Source of the DNA: Toxonevra muliebris
Lineage: Eukaryota > Arthropoda > Insecta > Diptera > Pallopteridae
Assembly: GCA_963691655.1 (NCBI GenBank)
Contig: OY829326.1
Coordinates: forward strand, 95,473,235-95,537,234
DNA: 64,000 bases
Direction: 5' to 3'
In this document: positions 11,345 to 23,605 of the stretch, piece after piece
Position numbering within the stretch: the first letter of the stretch is position 1
How the letters are laid out: each line of letters starts with the position of its first letter
The notes under the pieces: generated by a model
The model's database searches: none
The model's input: only the letters and a program-made list of their open reading frames with translations
What the model was told of the DNA's origin: nothing
Program-made: the position numbers and the translations under genes

Positions 11345-11900
11345 ATAAAATTATCCTTTAGTCACTTGTTCTAAAATATGTTTCGACACCTCCATTCTGC
11401 AGCACTCGATAGTTGATTTTGACACAAAAGTTTTGAGATGGTTTTCAAATACATTGCCGTCCGAATCCACTCTGAATCTGACCAAAACTCTGAGGTTTCC
11501 TTGATTTTTCGTCAAACTCGAAGCTCTCAGTAATTGTCCATCATCTCTATGCCCACTCAGAGGGATATTTTGCCTGCCAAAAAAAATAATTGTCTTCACA
11601 ACAGAATTGAGCCTTTCTTTATTTTCTTAAACTTGTATACGGCTGTTATCATCAAGAAGATTAGCATTGCATCACTGTGATATGATAAATTAGAGTGTGT
11701 TTCTAAATCACCTTTTACTTCAGTAAGATTTTTAAACAGATTAATGACAACGCACCTATATGAACGTTCTTCAGATAACTTCCTTCATTTCTGATTGTAA
11801 ACCATGGATAATATAAACAAAATACATGTTTCTTCACGTCCGACTAAACAAGCCACTCTTTGTATTCGTTCAAATGATTTTAAAACTCATATAATTTTTC
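11345..11900 (-). pseudogene. DUF4371/ZMYM1-type hAT transposase fragment
   Basis: Read on the minus strand: DLETHSNLSYHSDAM about 60 codons upstream, then IIFFGRQNIPLSGHRDD (11351-11599 frame), which is the hallmark F-C-G-R-Q-N-I-P-L-R-G-H-R-D block of DUF4371 transposase-like proteins, followed by QGNLRVLVRFRVDSDG and FENHLKTF. Stops and frameshifts separate the upstream piece. The family is normally 600-800 residues; only the N-terminal third is seen. Related domesticated genes exist in animals, but the damage here argues for a transposon relic. Confidence 0.75.
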
Positions 11901-12554
11901 ACTTCTTTTCCTGAGTTTGTTATTTTTTTGGCAATTAAAAAATTATAACTGTTTGGAGGAGACCACGGTGGGCAGGAAGCGACGATAGGTTGCATAAAAA
12001 TGTTGACAAAAACTGAAGACAGGGGTGTATTAGTTGATGATTACAGGTGACAAATCTCTTTGGAATGAGTTCCTTGCTGTTCCTGTTTTAAAGATATTTA
12101 CGTTTTACATACAGTAGGTGAAGAAAGTAAGTTGTCAAAATGAAAACAAAAGTTTGGCACTACCTTTTGCGTTAACAATTTTAGTGAATTCGCCTTGTCA
12201 GGGCTAAGTGATGATCATGAATTTGAAGAGCTTTTTTATATGGTATTATCATGTTGTTTAGAAATGTCGTTTAAACTTTGGCTCCACCTTTTTTATGTTC
12301 TTAAGAAATTATAAGTTATACAGCAGCATTTTTTTTTATTGTTTTTTTAATTTCCATACTTTTCTTCCCACAATACAGCCCCCAGTTCTCCTGTATATAA
12401 TGCTTTCTAAAATTGTGTTTTGCAATTGTTTAAATCAGAATTTTGTAAGTTATTTTCAATGCCATTTTTTTTTTTATTAATTAACCCTCTAGTTCTCCCA
12501 TTTTTGATTGACAAAAAAAATTAGAACTGATTAATATTCACAACTAGTTTATAA
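11901..12554. other. no gene recognised
   Basis: AT-rich sequence without coding signal beyond short frames. Confidence 0.5.
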
Positions 12555-13038
12555 ATCCTTCGGAGGGCGCGCCGCAGCAAATTAGCCGCAAAATTGTTTA
12601 TTTTGTGTTTTTAAAATACAAATCATGGTAGCCGACCGCTGCCACTCAAGTGACTTTGTAAGTTTTGAGATGCAAAGTGATTTACCTTTAGCCGTTGGTT
12701 TCTGCATAACATCGTTTAGCTGCTATTTGTGTTTGAAAATTAGTATCTCGCTTTTGCGGCTTATTTGCCGCGGCGCACCCTCTCGTGTAACAAAAAAAAT
12801 TCAAGGGTAGCTTGATGAAATTTTTTCAAAGTCAAAACGATGACAAATATTTTAAAATAAATGCTTAAAATATATTTCAATATCACTAAAAAGCAATCAG
12901 TATTTTTATATTAATGATTTTTTTTTTTTTGCTATAAATAAGAAAAATTGTCGTCGATACTATGAAATTCCCCTTACGGCTAACTGGCCGTGGCGCGCCC
13001 TCTCGTGTAACTTTTCAGAGCGCGTCTTCCGAAGGGTT
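12555..13038. mobile_element. GC-marked TIR element of about 484 bp
   Basis: Ends are imperfect inverted copies: left AATCCTTCGGAGGGCGCGCC, right (reverse complement) AACCCTTCGGAAGACGCGCT. Three copies of a GC-rich motif resembling GGGCGCGCCGCGGC plus TTAGCCG lie at about 12566-12590 (plus), 12754-12782 (minus) and 12966-13001 (minus). Both minus copies are followed by CTCTCGTGTAAC. The motif is conspicuous in sequence that is otherwise about 70% AT. No transposase is seen and the superfamily is unknown. Confidence 0.55.
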
Positions 13039-13419
13039 AAAAATTGTAATATTTTTATATATTTTGCAGACAAAAAATTTTCTGTGTAAGGATATATAAC
13101 ATTTTAGTTTTATATTATTTCGCAATGAAATTACAAACATATTTATGTTTTGTCATTTATCTTTTAAAAAAAAGTAAATTTTTTATATTACAGCTATAAA
13201 TGTATTTTTGGTGATTTTTTTCTGTAAGTACTGACGAATGCTATCTATGCAGATGATCTTTTTAACACAAAAAATGTTCGAGTTCGAAGTGCTGCAGTAC
13301 CCACAAAAATAATTTAAATATTGAAAATGTTATTCTTTTCTCTTGTTTGGACAATTCCCTTTAAAACAATACCAAATATTTGGGTTTCTTTGCCATGAAT
13401 TTTTTTATTTTTGTCCAAG
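13039..13419. other. no gene recognised
   Basis: AT-rich; nothing supported. Confidence 0.5.
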
Positions 13420-13783
13420 GACGGTGCACTGTGCGGCAGTCTGTTATTGTTCTCACTTGTTGGTTTTGTCATTGCTTACCAAGAAATGTACTTGTACACT
13501 TTGTTAGTGATTGATCACACGGGCGCAAGCATGAACGCCTGTCTGAAAGTGGTAGAAAAAATAAGTAGTTAGAAAAAGACAGGTGAGTTTCTATCTCTTA
13601 TTAACTACCTATTTTTCCTACCTCTCTTTTTCAGACAGGGGTTCATGATTGAGCCCGTGTGATAAGCCACTTGTAATTCTCATTCGCTTTATATCGATAA
13701 CCACCAGTCCAAGACGGTAATCGAGCCCGCAACCTCCCTGGTGAAAGTCTAGTGTACTGCCCACTAAACTATAGAGGTCATCT
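13420..13783 (-). mobile_element. tRNA-derived SINE, interrupted by a palindromic MITE
   Basis: Minus-strand element. The head near 13783 has a tRNA-like A-box (ATAGTTTAGTGGGCAGT) and B-box (GGTTGCGGGCTCGATTACC), as in the better preserved copy 33683-33990. The body matches that copy (GTACTTGTACAC, TTGGTGGTTTTG-like segments), but 13514-13663 is an insertion absent from it. The 3' tail is missing, so the copy is truncated. Confidence 0.75.
13514..13663. mobile_element. 150-bp palindromic MITE (second copy at 63318-63428)
   Basis: Starts ATCACACGGGCGCAAGC and ends GAGCCCGTGTGAT. Inside, CGCCTGTCTGAAA pairs with TTTCAGACAGG, and GGTAGAAAAAATA pairs with TATTTTTCCTACC, so almost the whole element is one long imperfect hairpin. 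It lies within a SINE; comparison with 33683-33990 shows the insertion point after GTGATTG. Confidence 0.8.
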
Positions 13784-15148
13784 TTTTCCAATGTGGGGCT
13801 CAGAACTTCCAAAATCCACCCACTAAATACGGCCCTGGTTGGTGGGGTATTATAGTCTAAGTAATTTTTTTCCTTCCTTCTATGATAAACAACTTTCTCT
13901 TAGCTGTGAAACATATGCAAGGTACAATAAAATCTAATTTATATTGGTCCCGCGTATACCAAAATTATGGGTTTTGGCTTCCTACCTACCACAATAATGC
14001 CAAGCGATTTAGTAGACCTACCTCAATGATGTCAGTTAAATCAAAAAGTATTGCTGATGTTCATAGTTTTTTACTACATTTACTATTTTGTGTTACCATT
14101 TTCGTTGAGTTTACTCCTATTGTTATTATGTTATATTTTATTGTTATGAAACGTTTTAAAAATTATTATTTTGTTTTTTAGATACACAATCAAAATATTG
14201 AAATCGTACCAATTAAGTTTTTTTTGCTAAAAGCTATTTTTATATCTCATTCGATGAACATGTTTTGTTCATTACAGTTTGCTAATAATTTTTTCATAAA
14301 GATCAAACTGAATAGATGCCTGCATTCAATTAGAATTATATTTATTTACTAGTAAGTTCACAAAAGTAAAATCAAAAGTTTTAATTGAATGAATTTTATT
14401 TAGTACTGTTTAAGCAGTCTCATATGCGGTTCGATTGGTACTTCCGTCACGATTCATCATTACTACCACATTATATTATTATGTTTTATAATACATAGTA
14501 ATCAATTGTTACCCTAACTATCTCTTTGCTCTTTTGTTTGTAAATACCACTCTGGTATTTCGTGCTAAATTTACTTAGAATACCCCTCAGGTTTTATTTT
14601 AGTATAAAACGTTATATATATGTACACTCTGTACATATTTACACTTTGTAATAGATTTCCTTGACCCATAGGAATTTATACCAGTTGCCATACGGTATAA
14701 ATTTCTATGTCTTGAAATAATTCTAAGCCAATTTTCTAGGAACTCGTGCTCCGAAAACATTCGAAACAGGTAGTTCTCTAGCAACTCCTAAAAATTAATA
14801 TTCAATAAAAGTTCACATCTCCTGTGATTATTAAAGCCGAAACTTTCGGGCGTTTTTATTTATATTTTCAGTGCTTTATCCCCAACGATTTCGTTCAAGT
14901 ACAGTTTTTGACAAAGCGTACTTTTTCGCACTTTTTTTGCATACACTTTCTCTTTATTAGTACGGCAATGCATATCCATGAATATTATTCACCGCGCCAA
15001 AAATATTGAATTATCTTTGTATTTTTGTTTTAAATAATTTCATTATAATAATTATAACACTTAAAACACTTTTTTCAAAACTAATAATTAATATTTCATT
15101 GTGGGCCAACAGTTTTTTTTCAAAACTTAAAATTTATAAAGTAAAGAA
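13784..15148. other. no gene recognised
   Basis: Apart from ACTAAATACGGCCCTGG near 13823, a hAT-like end related to 2876, I see no feature. A 99-codon plus frame at 13882-14181 has no recognisable domain. Confidence 0.45.
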
Positions 15149-15234
15149 ATGCCTCATCAAAGAAAATTTGTAGTTGGGTGCAGTGGAAGCAAGACCTACT
15201 ATGAAATACCCCGGGAGGAAACAGATCCAGGCGG
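15149..15234 (+). pseudogene. THAP-domain first exon, copy 1
   Basis: ATG at 15149 opens 28 codons plus two bases (86 bp), ending at a good donor GTAAGT. The protein starts MPHQRKFVVGCSGSK and has YYEIP where THAP domains have F-x-F-P. The first zinc Cys is Phe here; the second (G-C-S) is kept. The exon at 23606 has the same length and phase, the same second Cys and the same donor. The probable continuation is the THAP C-terminal half at 18447, although the simple splice is out of phase, so a deletion or a missing exon must be assumed. Confidence 0.6.
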
Positions 15235-15290
15235 GTAAGTAAAATATATAAATGCATTTATATATAATTACTATAATAAAGGCCCATATA

Positions 15291-15945
15291 CAGGGTGGGC
15301 CATCTACATGTGGCCCATGTAAACTCTTAATAACTTAGACTTACGTTGTCAAATCGACAAACGTTATACCACAGTTGATGCGTCATTTCAAGAAGTTATT
15401 TACCATGGATAACTACACTCCGCCTGATCGTGTGTGTTATGTGTGATTGGATCGTACTTTTTCGAGGACAAGCGATCGAAGCCACTTACCGTTAATGGTG
15501 ACCGTTATCAAGCCATGATAACCGATGCCAATTGATCGTAGAAAGCGAATACGTAACTTCTGGTTCCAACAAGATGGCGCGCAATGCCATACTGCAGCCG
15601 CCACGATAGATTTACTGAGGTCATTCTTCCCTGGTCGCTTGATATCCAAAAATGGCGATTTTGACTGGCCACCGCGTTCGCCCGATCTGACGCCGCCCGA
15701 CTTCTATTTGTGGGTATTTTTGAAATCCAAAGTGTACATTAACAAGCCACGGACTTTGGCTAAACTTAAAGCAAACATCGAACGTGAAATAGCGGCGATA
15801 CCGAGAGCTACGCTCGAAAAAGTGATGGAAAATGCCGAAAAAAGGGCACATTTTGTCGTCAGGGAAAAAGGCGAGCACTTGAGCCAAATAATATTTTAAT
15901 GGTAATTTATATGAATCTCTTTGGATCAAAATAAATGCCTGTGCA
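15291..15945 (+). mobile_element. Tc1/mariner-superfamily element, internally deleted
   Basis: The 5' end is CAGGGTGGGCCAT at 15291. ATG at 15405 opens MDNYTPPDRVCY, then the frame jumps to FFEDKR and LTVNGDRYQAMITD, so the middle of the transposase including the first catalytic Asp has been lost. After a frameshift the frame from 15525 reads NFWFQQDGAQCHTAA (second Asp), DWPPRSPDLTPPDFYLW (third acidic residue, Asp) and ends REKGEHLSQIIF. No matching 3' TIR is seen after the stop, where an A-rich run at 15946 begins. It lies between the THAP exon and the P-like body. Confidence 0.8.
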
Positions 15946-16429
15946 AAAAAAAAAATCTGTACATTATTACATTGTTATGAATTTAAATAATTGCATACTC
16001 ATCTTTTAAATACTGCTCTAGTTAACTAAAAACAAATCTTATTTGTTATCAAATTGCACAAAGATATGCATTTACATATTGTTTTATTGTTACCATATCG
16101 GCTCTGTGGGAAGGTATAAAAAATAAGAATTTTACTCGGAGTGATCTAATCGGTACGTAAAGTGGCAGAAGTGCTAATTGCTCTGGGCTATCATCTTTGT
16201 TGTCGACGATGGCTTTAATAAAGAGCATTGGAGTAACTAGGTAGGGGCCTGGGGGCACGAAATTTACAGCCGAAAAAGAGTTAAATATATAATACTAGCT
16301 ACACCAATAATAAAGAGTATGCTATACATTAAATTGTGATAGAAAGTAATTTCTTTACTACTTTGGTTTTTATGCTTTGTATTATAAATGAATAAAATAA
16401 AATAATTATATAAAACATAATACGCAAAG
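15946..16429. other. no gene recognised
   Basis: AT-rich interval between the mariner relic and the reverse transcriptase. Confidence 0.45.
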
Positions 16430-18060
16430 ATTCCGGATTTCCGTCGAGGATGTATTTTAATGAATGTGAATCAGACAATGAACAAATGATTTGCAATCTT
16501 TTCGCTGATTTTTTTATGTCAACATTATTCATACTCTTTGTCTCCAGTTGATATTTATTTCTCATCTGTTGATGAAACAGTTGTTTTGGACTGTATGAGA
16601 AATCTTGAAACATGTGCAAACTCTGGCCCTGATAACATTCCAGAATGTATTCTGAAATAATGTTGGCAAGAACTTGTGGTACCCATCTCTCTTCTATTTA
16701 ACCACTCTTTAAAATGTGGCCATTTCTCTGACGCTTGGAAGATCTCATACATTATTCCACACAAGTCTAGAAGTAAATCTTTAATTAATAACTGCCGTGG
16801 CATAGCAAAACTCAGTGCAAATCCCAAAACTTTTTGAATAAATTATTTGCTCGCAAATCAGTTTCACTCTTTATAAATCTATTTCACCTTTTCAACATGG
16901 GTTTTTACCCGGCAACTACTAACCTTGTAGAATTCACTTCAAGAGTGATTGAAGGCTTTGCCAATGGATTACAAACTGATGTTGTATACACCGACTTTAG
17001 TAAGGCTTTTGACGTAGTAAATCATAATTTGCTTTTGCTTAAATTACGTAGTATTGGTTTTCCGCCACGTTTCTTCTTACTTTACAAATCGAGCACAGAG
17101 TGGTTTGTTCAAAGGTTGTAAATCTAATAGCTTTCCTGTTTCTTTGGGCATCCCTCAGGGGAGCCACCTTGGTCCCATTCTTTTCTTACTCTTCGTTAAC
17201 GATTTACCTAATATTTTTCAGCACTGTACAATTTTAATGTACGCTGATGACGTTAAATTATTTTATGCTTATATTGATGACACTAAGTTACTTCAAAATG
17301 ACTTAAATCAACTGTATAGTTGGTGTAGCTTAAACTTAATTAATCTGAATTTGAATAAATGTAAGAAAATGTCCTTTTCGCATGAGCCTCCTTTAATATT
17401 TAACTATAATATTGATAATTATAAGCTTGAAGTTGTTTCAGCATTTGTGAATCTTGGTGTTACTATGCACCCCAAGCTTTGTTTTATTACACACATTAAA
17501 AAAATTATTAATAAGGCTTCTAGTGTACTCGGTCTCATTAAACGCTGGGCGAAAGAATTTGATTACCCATATGTTACCAAACTATTATTTGTTTCGTTAG
17601 TACGCCCAATATTAGAGTATGCCTCAATAGTTTGGTGTCATTATTATAAGTGCCATGAAGATTCCTTAGAATCGGTCCAAAAACACGGTCTGTTTACGTA
17701 GTTTACCTTGGAACCCGAATTTAAACCTTCCATCGTATGAAAATCGTTTGAAACTACTTGCATTACCGTCTTTAAAATCGCGTAGAATTATGTTAAATTC
17801 AACATTCATACTTAAACTTTTTCAGGGCAATATAAATAGCACTTATCTTTTAAGCAGGTTAAATATCAATATATCTACGCACTCTACAAGGAACTATACT
17901 TTATTACGTTTGAAAACTTCTAATAGTAATTACTTAAAATTTGAATTTTTTTAATAATGCCTTTATTGATTTTAATAAAGTTTATCACTTAATAAATTTT
18001 TCTGATTCGCTAATTTCGATTAAACATAAAATTCTTTCTGAAATTAACAAGAATTAACTT
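16430..18060 (+). pseudogene. jockey/CR1-type non-LTR reverse transcriptase
   Basis: The order is that of a LINE ORF2 from the pre-RT region onward: NEQMICNLFADFF, SGPDNIPECILK, FSDAWKISYIIP, NCRGIAKLS, then YTDFSKAFDVVNH (first RT Asp), GIPQGSHLGPILFLLFVND, MYADDVKLF (17240-17254, catalytic Y-A-D-D intact), NLGVTM, RPILEYASIVW and a C-terminal segment up to 18055. At least four frameshifts or stops (about 16555, 16660, 17095, 17700) kill it. The endonuclease half is missing (5' truncation), and an A-rich tract at 18112 fits a 3' tail. It was inserted between the P-like gene pieces, on the same strand. Confidence 0.9.
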
Positions 18061-18446
18061 GTAGTTTTTTCGAGCCAACTGTTTGTGGGGTCTTTTAATT
18101 TCTGTATTTTTAAAAAAAAAATTTTGGTATAAAAGTTATAGATACTTAAGGCTTCAAGTTATTGTTTGTATCTAAGAATTATATAAATATATCACTTAAA
18201 AATATTGTTTGGGTTTTTTTTTTTCAAGCACCAATATTTGTGTTTATCTTTTGATTTTTCTTTAACCAACTGGACAACCGTTAAAAAAATTGAATTGACA
18301 ACGCCCACACGTAGTGATTCTGAGAATAACTGTCTGAATTGACGAAATATTATATTCTTGTTTTTATATGATCCTAATTGTTAAAAAAAATAATCTAAGT
18401 AATGGCTTTTTCATACATAGAAGAAAATAATGGCTTTGCTTTTTAG

Positions 18447-20140
18447 AAATAAAAGCATCAGCAAGTAAGCGGCTTTATGCATGCGATCGCTACTTTTTGG
18501 ATGTCATGCATAGAAGGCGCACTGGAAAGTTTCCTGACATTAAAGTAGTCAAATGTAAACCTACATTGAGTGTAGAGGGTACAGAAGATATACAGGTGGT
18601 GATATAGTAGAGCCAGATTTTGACCAATTAGTGGAATGTGTTAATGAGTTAGAGGTTGTAGGTTCTCCAATTGATATAAATATGACGGTAGTTAGATACT
18701 TCGCCAGGTCCATCAAGTGCTGAACTTGAGAGAAAAAAATAAGGGAGTTGAGGTGCAATAGAATAGTAGAAACTCGGAGTTCTGTAGATGTTACTGAAGA
18801 GATTTGTAGTCAGGTTCCTTAACATTTGGCATTGTGTATAAAAAATAGTTCGCGAAATAATGCTAAAAATCCCAATGGTCGTAGGTATGATAGCGAATCA
18901 AACATGATTACTGTAGGTGTTCTCTTTCTGTCTCCTTTGGCATATAGGTATTTGAAACTCTCCCTGAATTGACCAGCAGAAAGAACTTTAAGGGAGTTGG
19001 TTTCAAGCTGGCCAACCTTTCCCGAGTGCAATCAAAGCAGCATCAAATCTTTGGAGTGGCAAAATCAGGGTTTTTCAGAAGCTCAGAAATATATATCCAT
19101 ATCTTGCGAAGAAATGGCCCTGAAGCGATATCTCCAATATAATAGAAACTCGAACAGTATTCCAGACTGACCAACTGTGCTATGGTACTAATGGTTCAAG
19201 GCATTAGTGGGTAGCCTTGGTCTCAGCTATTAGCATTTTTTTTGTACATGGTTTGTGCAAGAGGGAACTAAATAAAAATATGTATTTGAGGCCATCTCAC
19301 AACTCCAGAGAATAGGTCTTTATCCTTGCCAGTTTGTTTGCGACCAGGGATCTAATTTTCAAAATGTTGCTTTCATTTTAGGAGTTCCCGATGATGTCCC
19401 GTATTTCGTTGTTATCTCCCAGGAAATTATGTTTTTCCTCATTTACTTAAAAGTGCCAGGAATTGTGTAGAAAATGATAAGAAGTCGTAACATTCAATGG
19501 TATTAAAATTAGTTGGGGCGATGTTGTAAACTTTTACCTTTTAGATTCAAAATCAGCTATTTGATGTGCGTGCTCCCTTCCAATTTTCAGAGGATGAAAT
19601 TTAGGTTTGCCGCCCATGAATTCAGCAACACTGTTGCATCGGGAATACTTTTGTTGTATAGTTCAGCAGCCTTAAGTGACTCAAAATCAAAAAAATTCCC
19701 AAATAAAATTTGTTGTTTTTTGACTAGCTATTTGACGTTTTTAATAGATGCCGTCTCAACTCCCCTGAACCTTTAAAAAAATAAAGTTTTTGTGGCTGTC
19801 AGGACCGATTTTTTGATTGAAGCTGAGGGTCTCTTAAAGGAAATGATTATTGAAGATAAATTAGATCGCAATATAAATAATATTTTCTTTTTCGTTAAAG
19901 GTTGGATTTTAAATATAAATAGCTTAAGACGTGGCACTTTTTGTTACTAAAAAGATTCCCCAGGACAGACTGGAACATTTCTTTGGACAGATTACTAAAG
20001 GTGGTGGAACTAATGTTAGGATTACCCCTCCGGGTTTTCATTCAGTTTAAGAAATTGTTGAGGGGATACAATATGCTAATGTTGTAGTGGCGGGGAATTA
20101 TGAACCAATTATTGATTTAGTATGTAAAAGTATGTAATGA
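18447..20140 (+). pseudogene. P-element-superfamily (THAP9-like) transposase, decayed
   Basis: After the splice-like TTTTAG at 18446 the frame gives KRLYACDRYFLDV, a THAP C-terminal half whose last zinc His is Tyr. Next come a Pro/Ser and Lys/Glu linker, NPNGRRYDSES and LAYRYLK (the coiled-coil/Tnp_P_element block), ISCEEMALKRYLQYN (first catalytic position, Glu instead of Asp), MVLMVQGIS, FVCDQGSNF (19339-19359, second catalytic Asp kept), FPHLLKSARN, FRFAAHEFSNTVASGI and DRLEHFFGQITKGGG (19963-, C-terminal catalytic Glu kept). The block order is complete, but at least eight frameshifts and stops are needed to follow it. TIRs and the 8-bp duplication expected of P elements were not located. 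THAP9 itself is unlikely, given the number of lesions. Confidence 0.85.
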
Positions 20141-21783
20141 TCCGAAAAGCGATCTTGGCTGAGTTTTTCCTCGGTACTTACTTTTTTTAAATGTGCATAT
20201 TTATTTCCGGTGCCAGGGAAATCCAGAATTCTTGCGTTTCAGTAACGGTAGTAGGTTCTTCTCCAAGCGCCGTGCATCATATCAATTTTTTCTCTCCTCG
20301 ATGTTAGTAATGAGATTTTTTTAAGGTATTTTATTACATATTAAATTCGGGTTTTTTTGTAAGGTTATATTTAGGCTTTCAAGAATACAAAAAACTTTTT
20401 TTTTCAATTTGAGCAACTGCACAATCTCTACTATTACCAAACTTCTCAATGGTAAATTTTTTGTTAGCCTCTAACGGTACTTCTTAAATATAAGCATCAG
20501 AAGTACAAGTATCAATTGCAGTTATTTTTGTATTGTAAAAAGTGTGAAAATGTACTGAGTTTTTGGCAATAAAAATTTAAATCTAAAATGCTTCAAATCC
20601 CATTAAACAAAGTGGAAGTTCAAAAAATAGGTATTAACTTTATTTTCAATAGTTTTTACGAAATACTTTTTTTTGTAGTTTAATTTTAATTTCACTTGGA
20701 TTTTTACTAACTCTCCCCCCGAATCCCCCCGTCAATTTTTTTTCTAAACAACTGTCCATATTCTAAGTTTAAACAAATGTTCATGGTTCCTGCCAAGATT
20801 TGCCAGGGTTTGTGTAATCTACTATAGACTAACGCTTACTCGTTGTTTTTAACACAATTATTTTCTGAATGAACAAGAAAATACAATATTAATTTATTTT
20901 TTATATTGTTGGTTGTTTTATCAATGCGTGTTTCACGTATGCACATTTTTGTAGTCTACAAAAAATGTTAGAAAATTTTTTGTGTCCTCTGTAAAATCTG
21001 AAATAGATGACTTATCACTAAGCAAACGGGATGTTACCACGCCTATTTTTAAAGAAAATCATATTTTTGAAGTTTGGAAAAAAAATCACAGTGTTTATAT
21101 AACAATTGTCTCTAAGTTTGGAGTTTTTTTTAATAATAAAAGTGAACCTTAGAAGGATGTGACCATGCCCATTTTTACACAAAATCATATTAACCTAACC
21201 AAAATATTGTTCTCCAATTTCAGATCGATTATTTTATATGATTTCCTTTAAATAAGTTACAACAAATCAAAGTAACTAGGGTACTTTATTTAAAAATACA
21301 CTCAATTCGTTATTTCAATTTTTCATTTTTGTTCGAATTTAAGCAATTTGATATTTTAGTGCGTTGCTGCTGCTGCAAAAAAAAAATAATTTTAATGAGA
21401 AGCAAAAAAAATAATGCAAAAACTCCTATATGAAAATTGCTTGCTGAAATATGAAATGTAACATGTGCAAAAGACTTTAAAAGACTTTTTTAGAATAAAA
21501 TGGACTTAGTGAATTCTTCCAGAACATAGAACATAGAATGTCCAATTGGAAGTTGAAAAAAGCTACTTGTAATAAAGGAAAAATTAGAAAAAGTAATTTT
21601 TCGACGATCACAAATTTTTCTTGCAAAATGCAAAAGTTCAATTCTATCCAAATTAAATTTTTTTATTTAGTAAGAGTAGAATAAGATCGTAATTTGGCAA
21701 CACCGCACAAAAATACAAAATTGCTGAAATTTGAATAAAAATGAAAAATAGACTAATCAAAATAAAGGGGCAAAAAGTTCAAA
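20141..21783. other. no gene recognised
   Basis: AT-rich interval between the P-like relic and the left end of element X. No coding signal seen. Confidence 0.5.
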
Positions 21784-21882
21784 GTAGGGGAATGTCGTCG
21801 GGGTCGGGGCCCTATCAGGGTCGATGCAGTGTCGTTTTCTCCGTTATATGGCGTCCGTTAAATTAATATATAAGCCCTATTC

Positions 21883-22236
21883 GCTCTTTAGAGTAAAGTG
21901 CTGAGTAACGGAGTAAAAATGTAATGTTTTACCCTAGAGTGTGAACGCATCTAAAACTGAGATAGTGCACTCTCTGCGATCAATGTTCCCAATTGAATGC
22001 GCTGGCAGCAAACTTGTGTTTTATTTTTGATTGTCATACAAATCAAGAAGTAGGCAATCCTAATTTTCTCTCTTACTTAGAGTAACAGAGTAACAAATAT
22101 TTAGTCAAGGGTCAAACCATAGTAAAAGTGTAAAGTGTGGGTAAAAGCAAATGCAATATATTTTGTTATTGTAGAGTAATTTTGTGTTACACTTTTAACC
22201 TGTTACTCCGTTAACCAGCACTTTACTCTAAAGCGT
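21883..22236. mobile_element. MITE inserted into the left TIR of Y
   Basis: The left arm CTCTTTAGAGTAAAGTGCTG, then AGTAACGGAGTAA, is inverted at the right (CAGCACTTTACTCTAAAGCG). The arms are about 35 bp. It separates the first nine bases of the Y terminus from the rest, as seen by comparing with the intact right terminus of Y. No coding capacity. Confidence 0.7.
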
Positions 22237-23605
22237 GAACAGCATAGAGCACATGAGACGACACTAAGAGAGCCATCACTAATACAACCACATTTTCGCT
22301 CTACCTCGGTACAAAGATGGCCGCCATCGATCTCAGTTGATTCTTAGCAGCATATACTCAATTCCATATGTTTTGCAAAATTACACCCCACTTACAATGA
22401 TGCCACTCTTTAAAATGTGAAAATCTCCTAATTAACTAAAAATCTCCTTATTTTAGTATAAGTAAAATTTAGCGATAGACAGATATTTGCAATGATCGGC
22501 CCGTAGTATATAATATCTTTTAGCATTATTATTCATTCAAAGCCAATTAATTTTGATTATTTAAATAAAATATCTTTCAGTTAAATTCAAACCTTGAATT
22601 AAAAGCGCCTAAAATTTGTTTGTCAATTATAATCGTTTAAAACCAGATTTTAAATATAATAGAGTTTTACAGAGTGAATATAGAAATGTTTCAATTAGTT
22701 GTAAGAAAAACTTATTATTTAGCTGACAAAGAAAATGTTGGTGTTTATTTTATTGTTTGAACGTGTATCACCACAAAATAAGTAACAAATGCATTTGATG
22801 TTTGTAAAATATGCATTTATTATAAAAATATTTTATGTGCATAAGAATGAGATAAGTCAACAGAAGGCAACTGGTTGGTAGCAGTAAAAGTCTGCTTCAT
22901 CGAAAACAAAATAAGAGAAAAAGAAACGCCGCTACTGAAAATATTCTGCAAATACAATATTCACTTCTTTTTATTAAAATGTAAAAGAATTGCTAAAATA
23001 TTCTAACTTGTTTTCAGAGCAATCAATTTTGTTTTTCAACAAAATAACTTAAAATTTTCCAAACTATCTTCACATGCATTAAAATTTACAACGCTTTTTA
23101 AGAGTTAAACCATATTTTAAGTCGACTATAACTTACTTAAAATAGTGTTTATTTTAAAATACTCTCCAAGTCGTTAAAAAATGTTCTTAATTTATTTATA
23201 AATACGGGCCATTCTGTACATTCATTGTTAATATATCAATCGAAATGATGAATTATTAAAAAGCATGAAATTCGTTCTTTGTTTACAGAATAAAAAACAA
23301 ACAAAAAAAATTGTGAAGTTTATTAGTTTTCTTCAAAATTTTGTTTTTCAGTTCTAAATAATAGAAAGTAATTTCTCACTAAGGAACTAAGAAACTAACT
23401 TGAAGAAAATAGTTGTTTTATACATCTTTTTATAAAATTGTACGAAAAGAAAGAAAAAAAAATGCAACCGTGATACTTGGGTGGCAACATTTTTTATATT
23501 CACCATTGCTCGTTTGACAGTTCGCCAACAGCGATTTCGTAAAAGTGATTAATTGATTTGAAGTGTGTTTTTATAATTATAAATTAACTTAATTAAAAAT
23601 AAATA

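Noticed and set aside
13882..14181. 99-codon plus-strand frame
   Set aside because: No domain, hydrophobic AT-driven composition, no codon pattern or splice context; probably chance.
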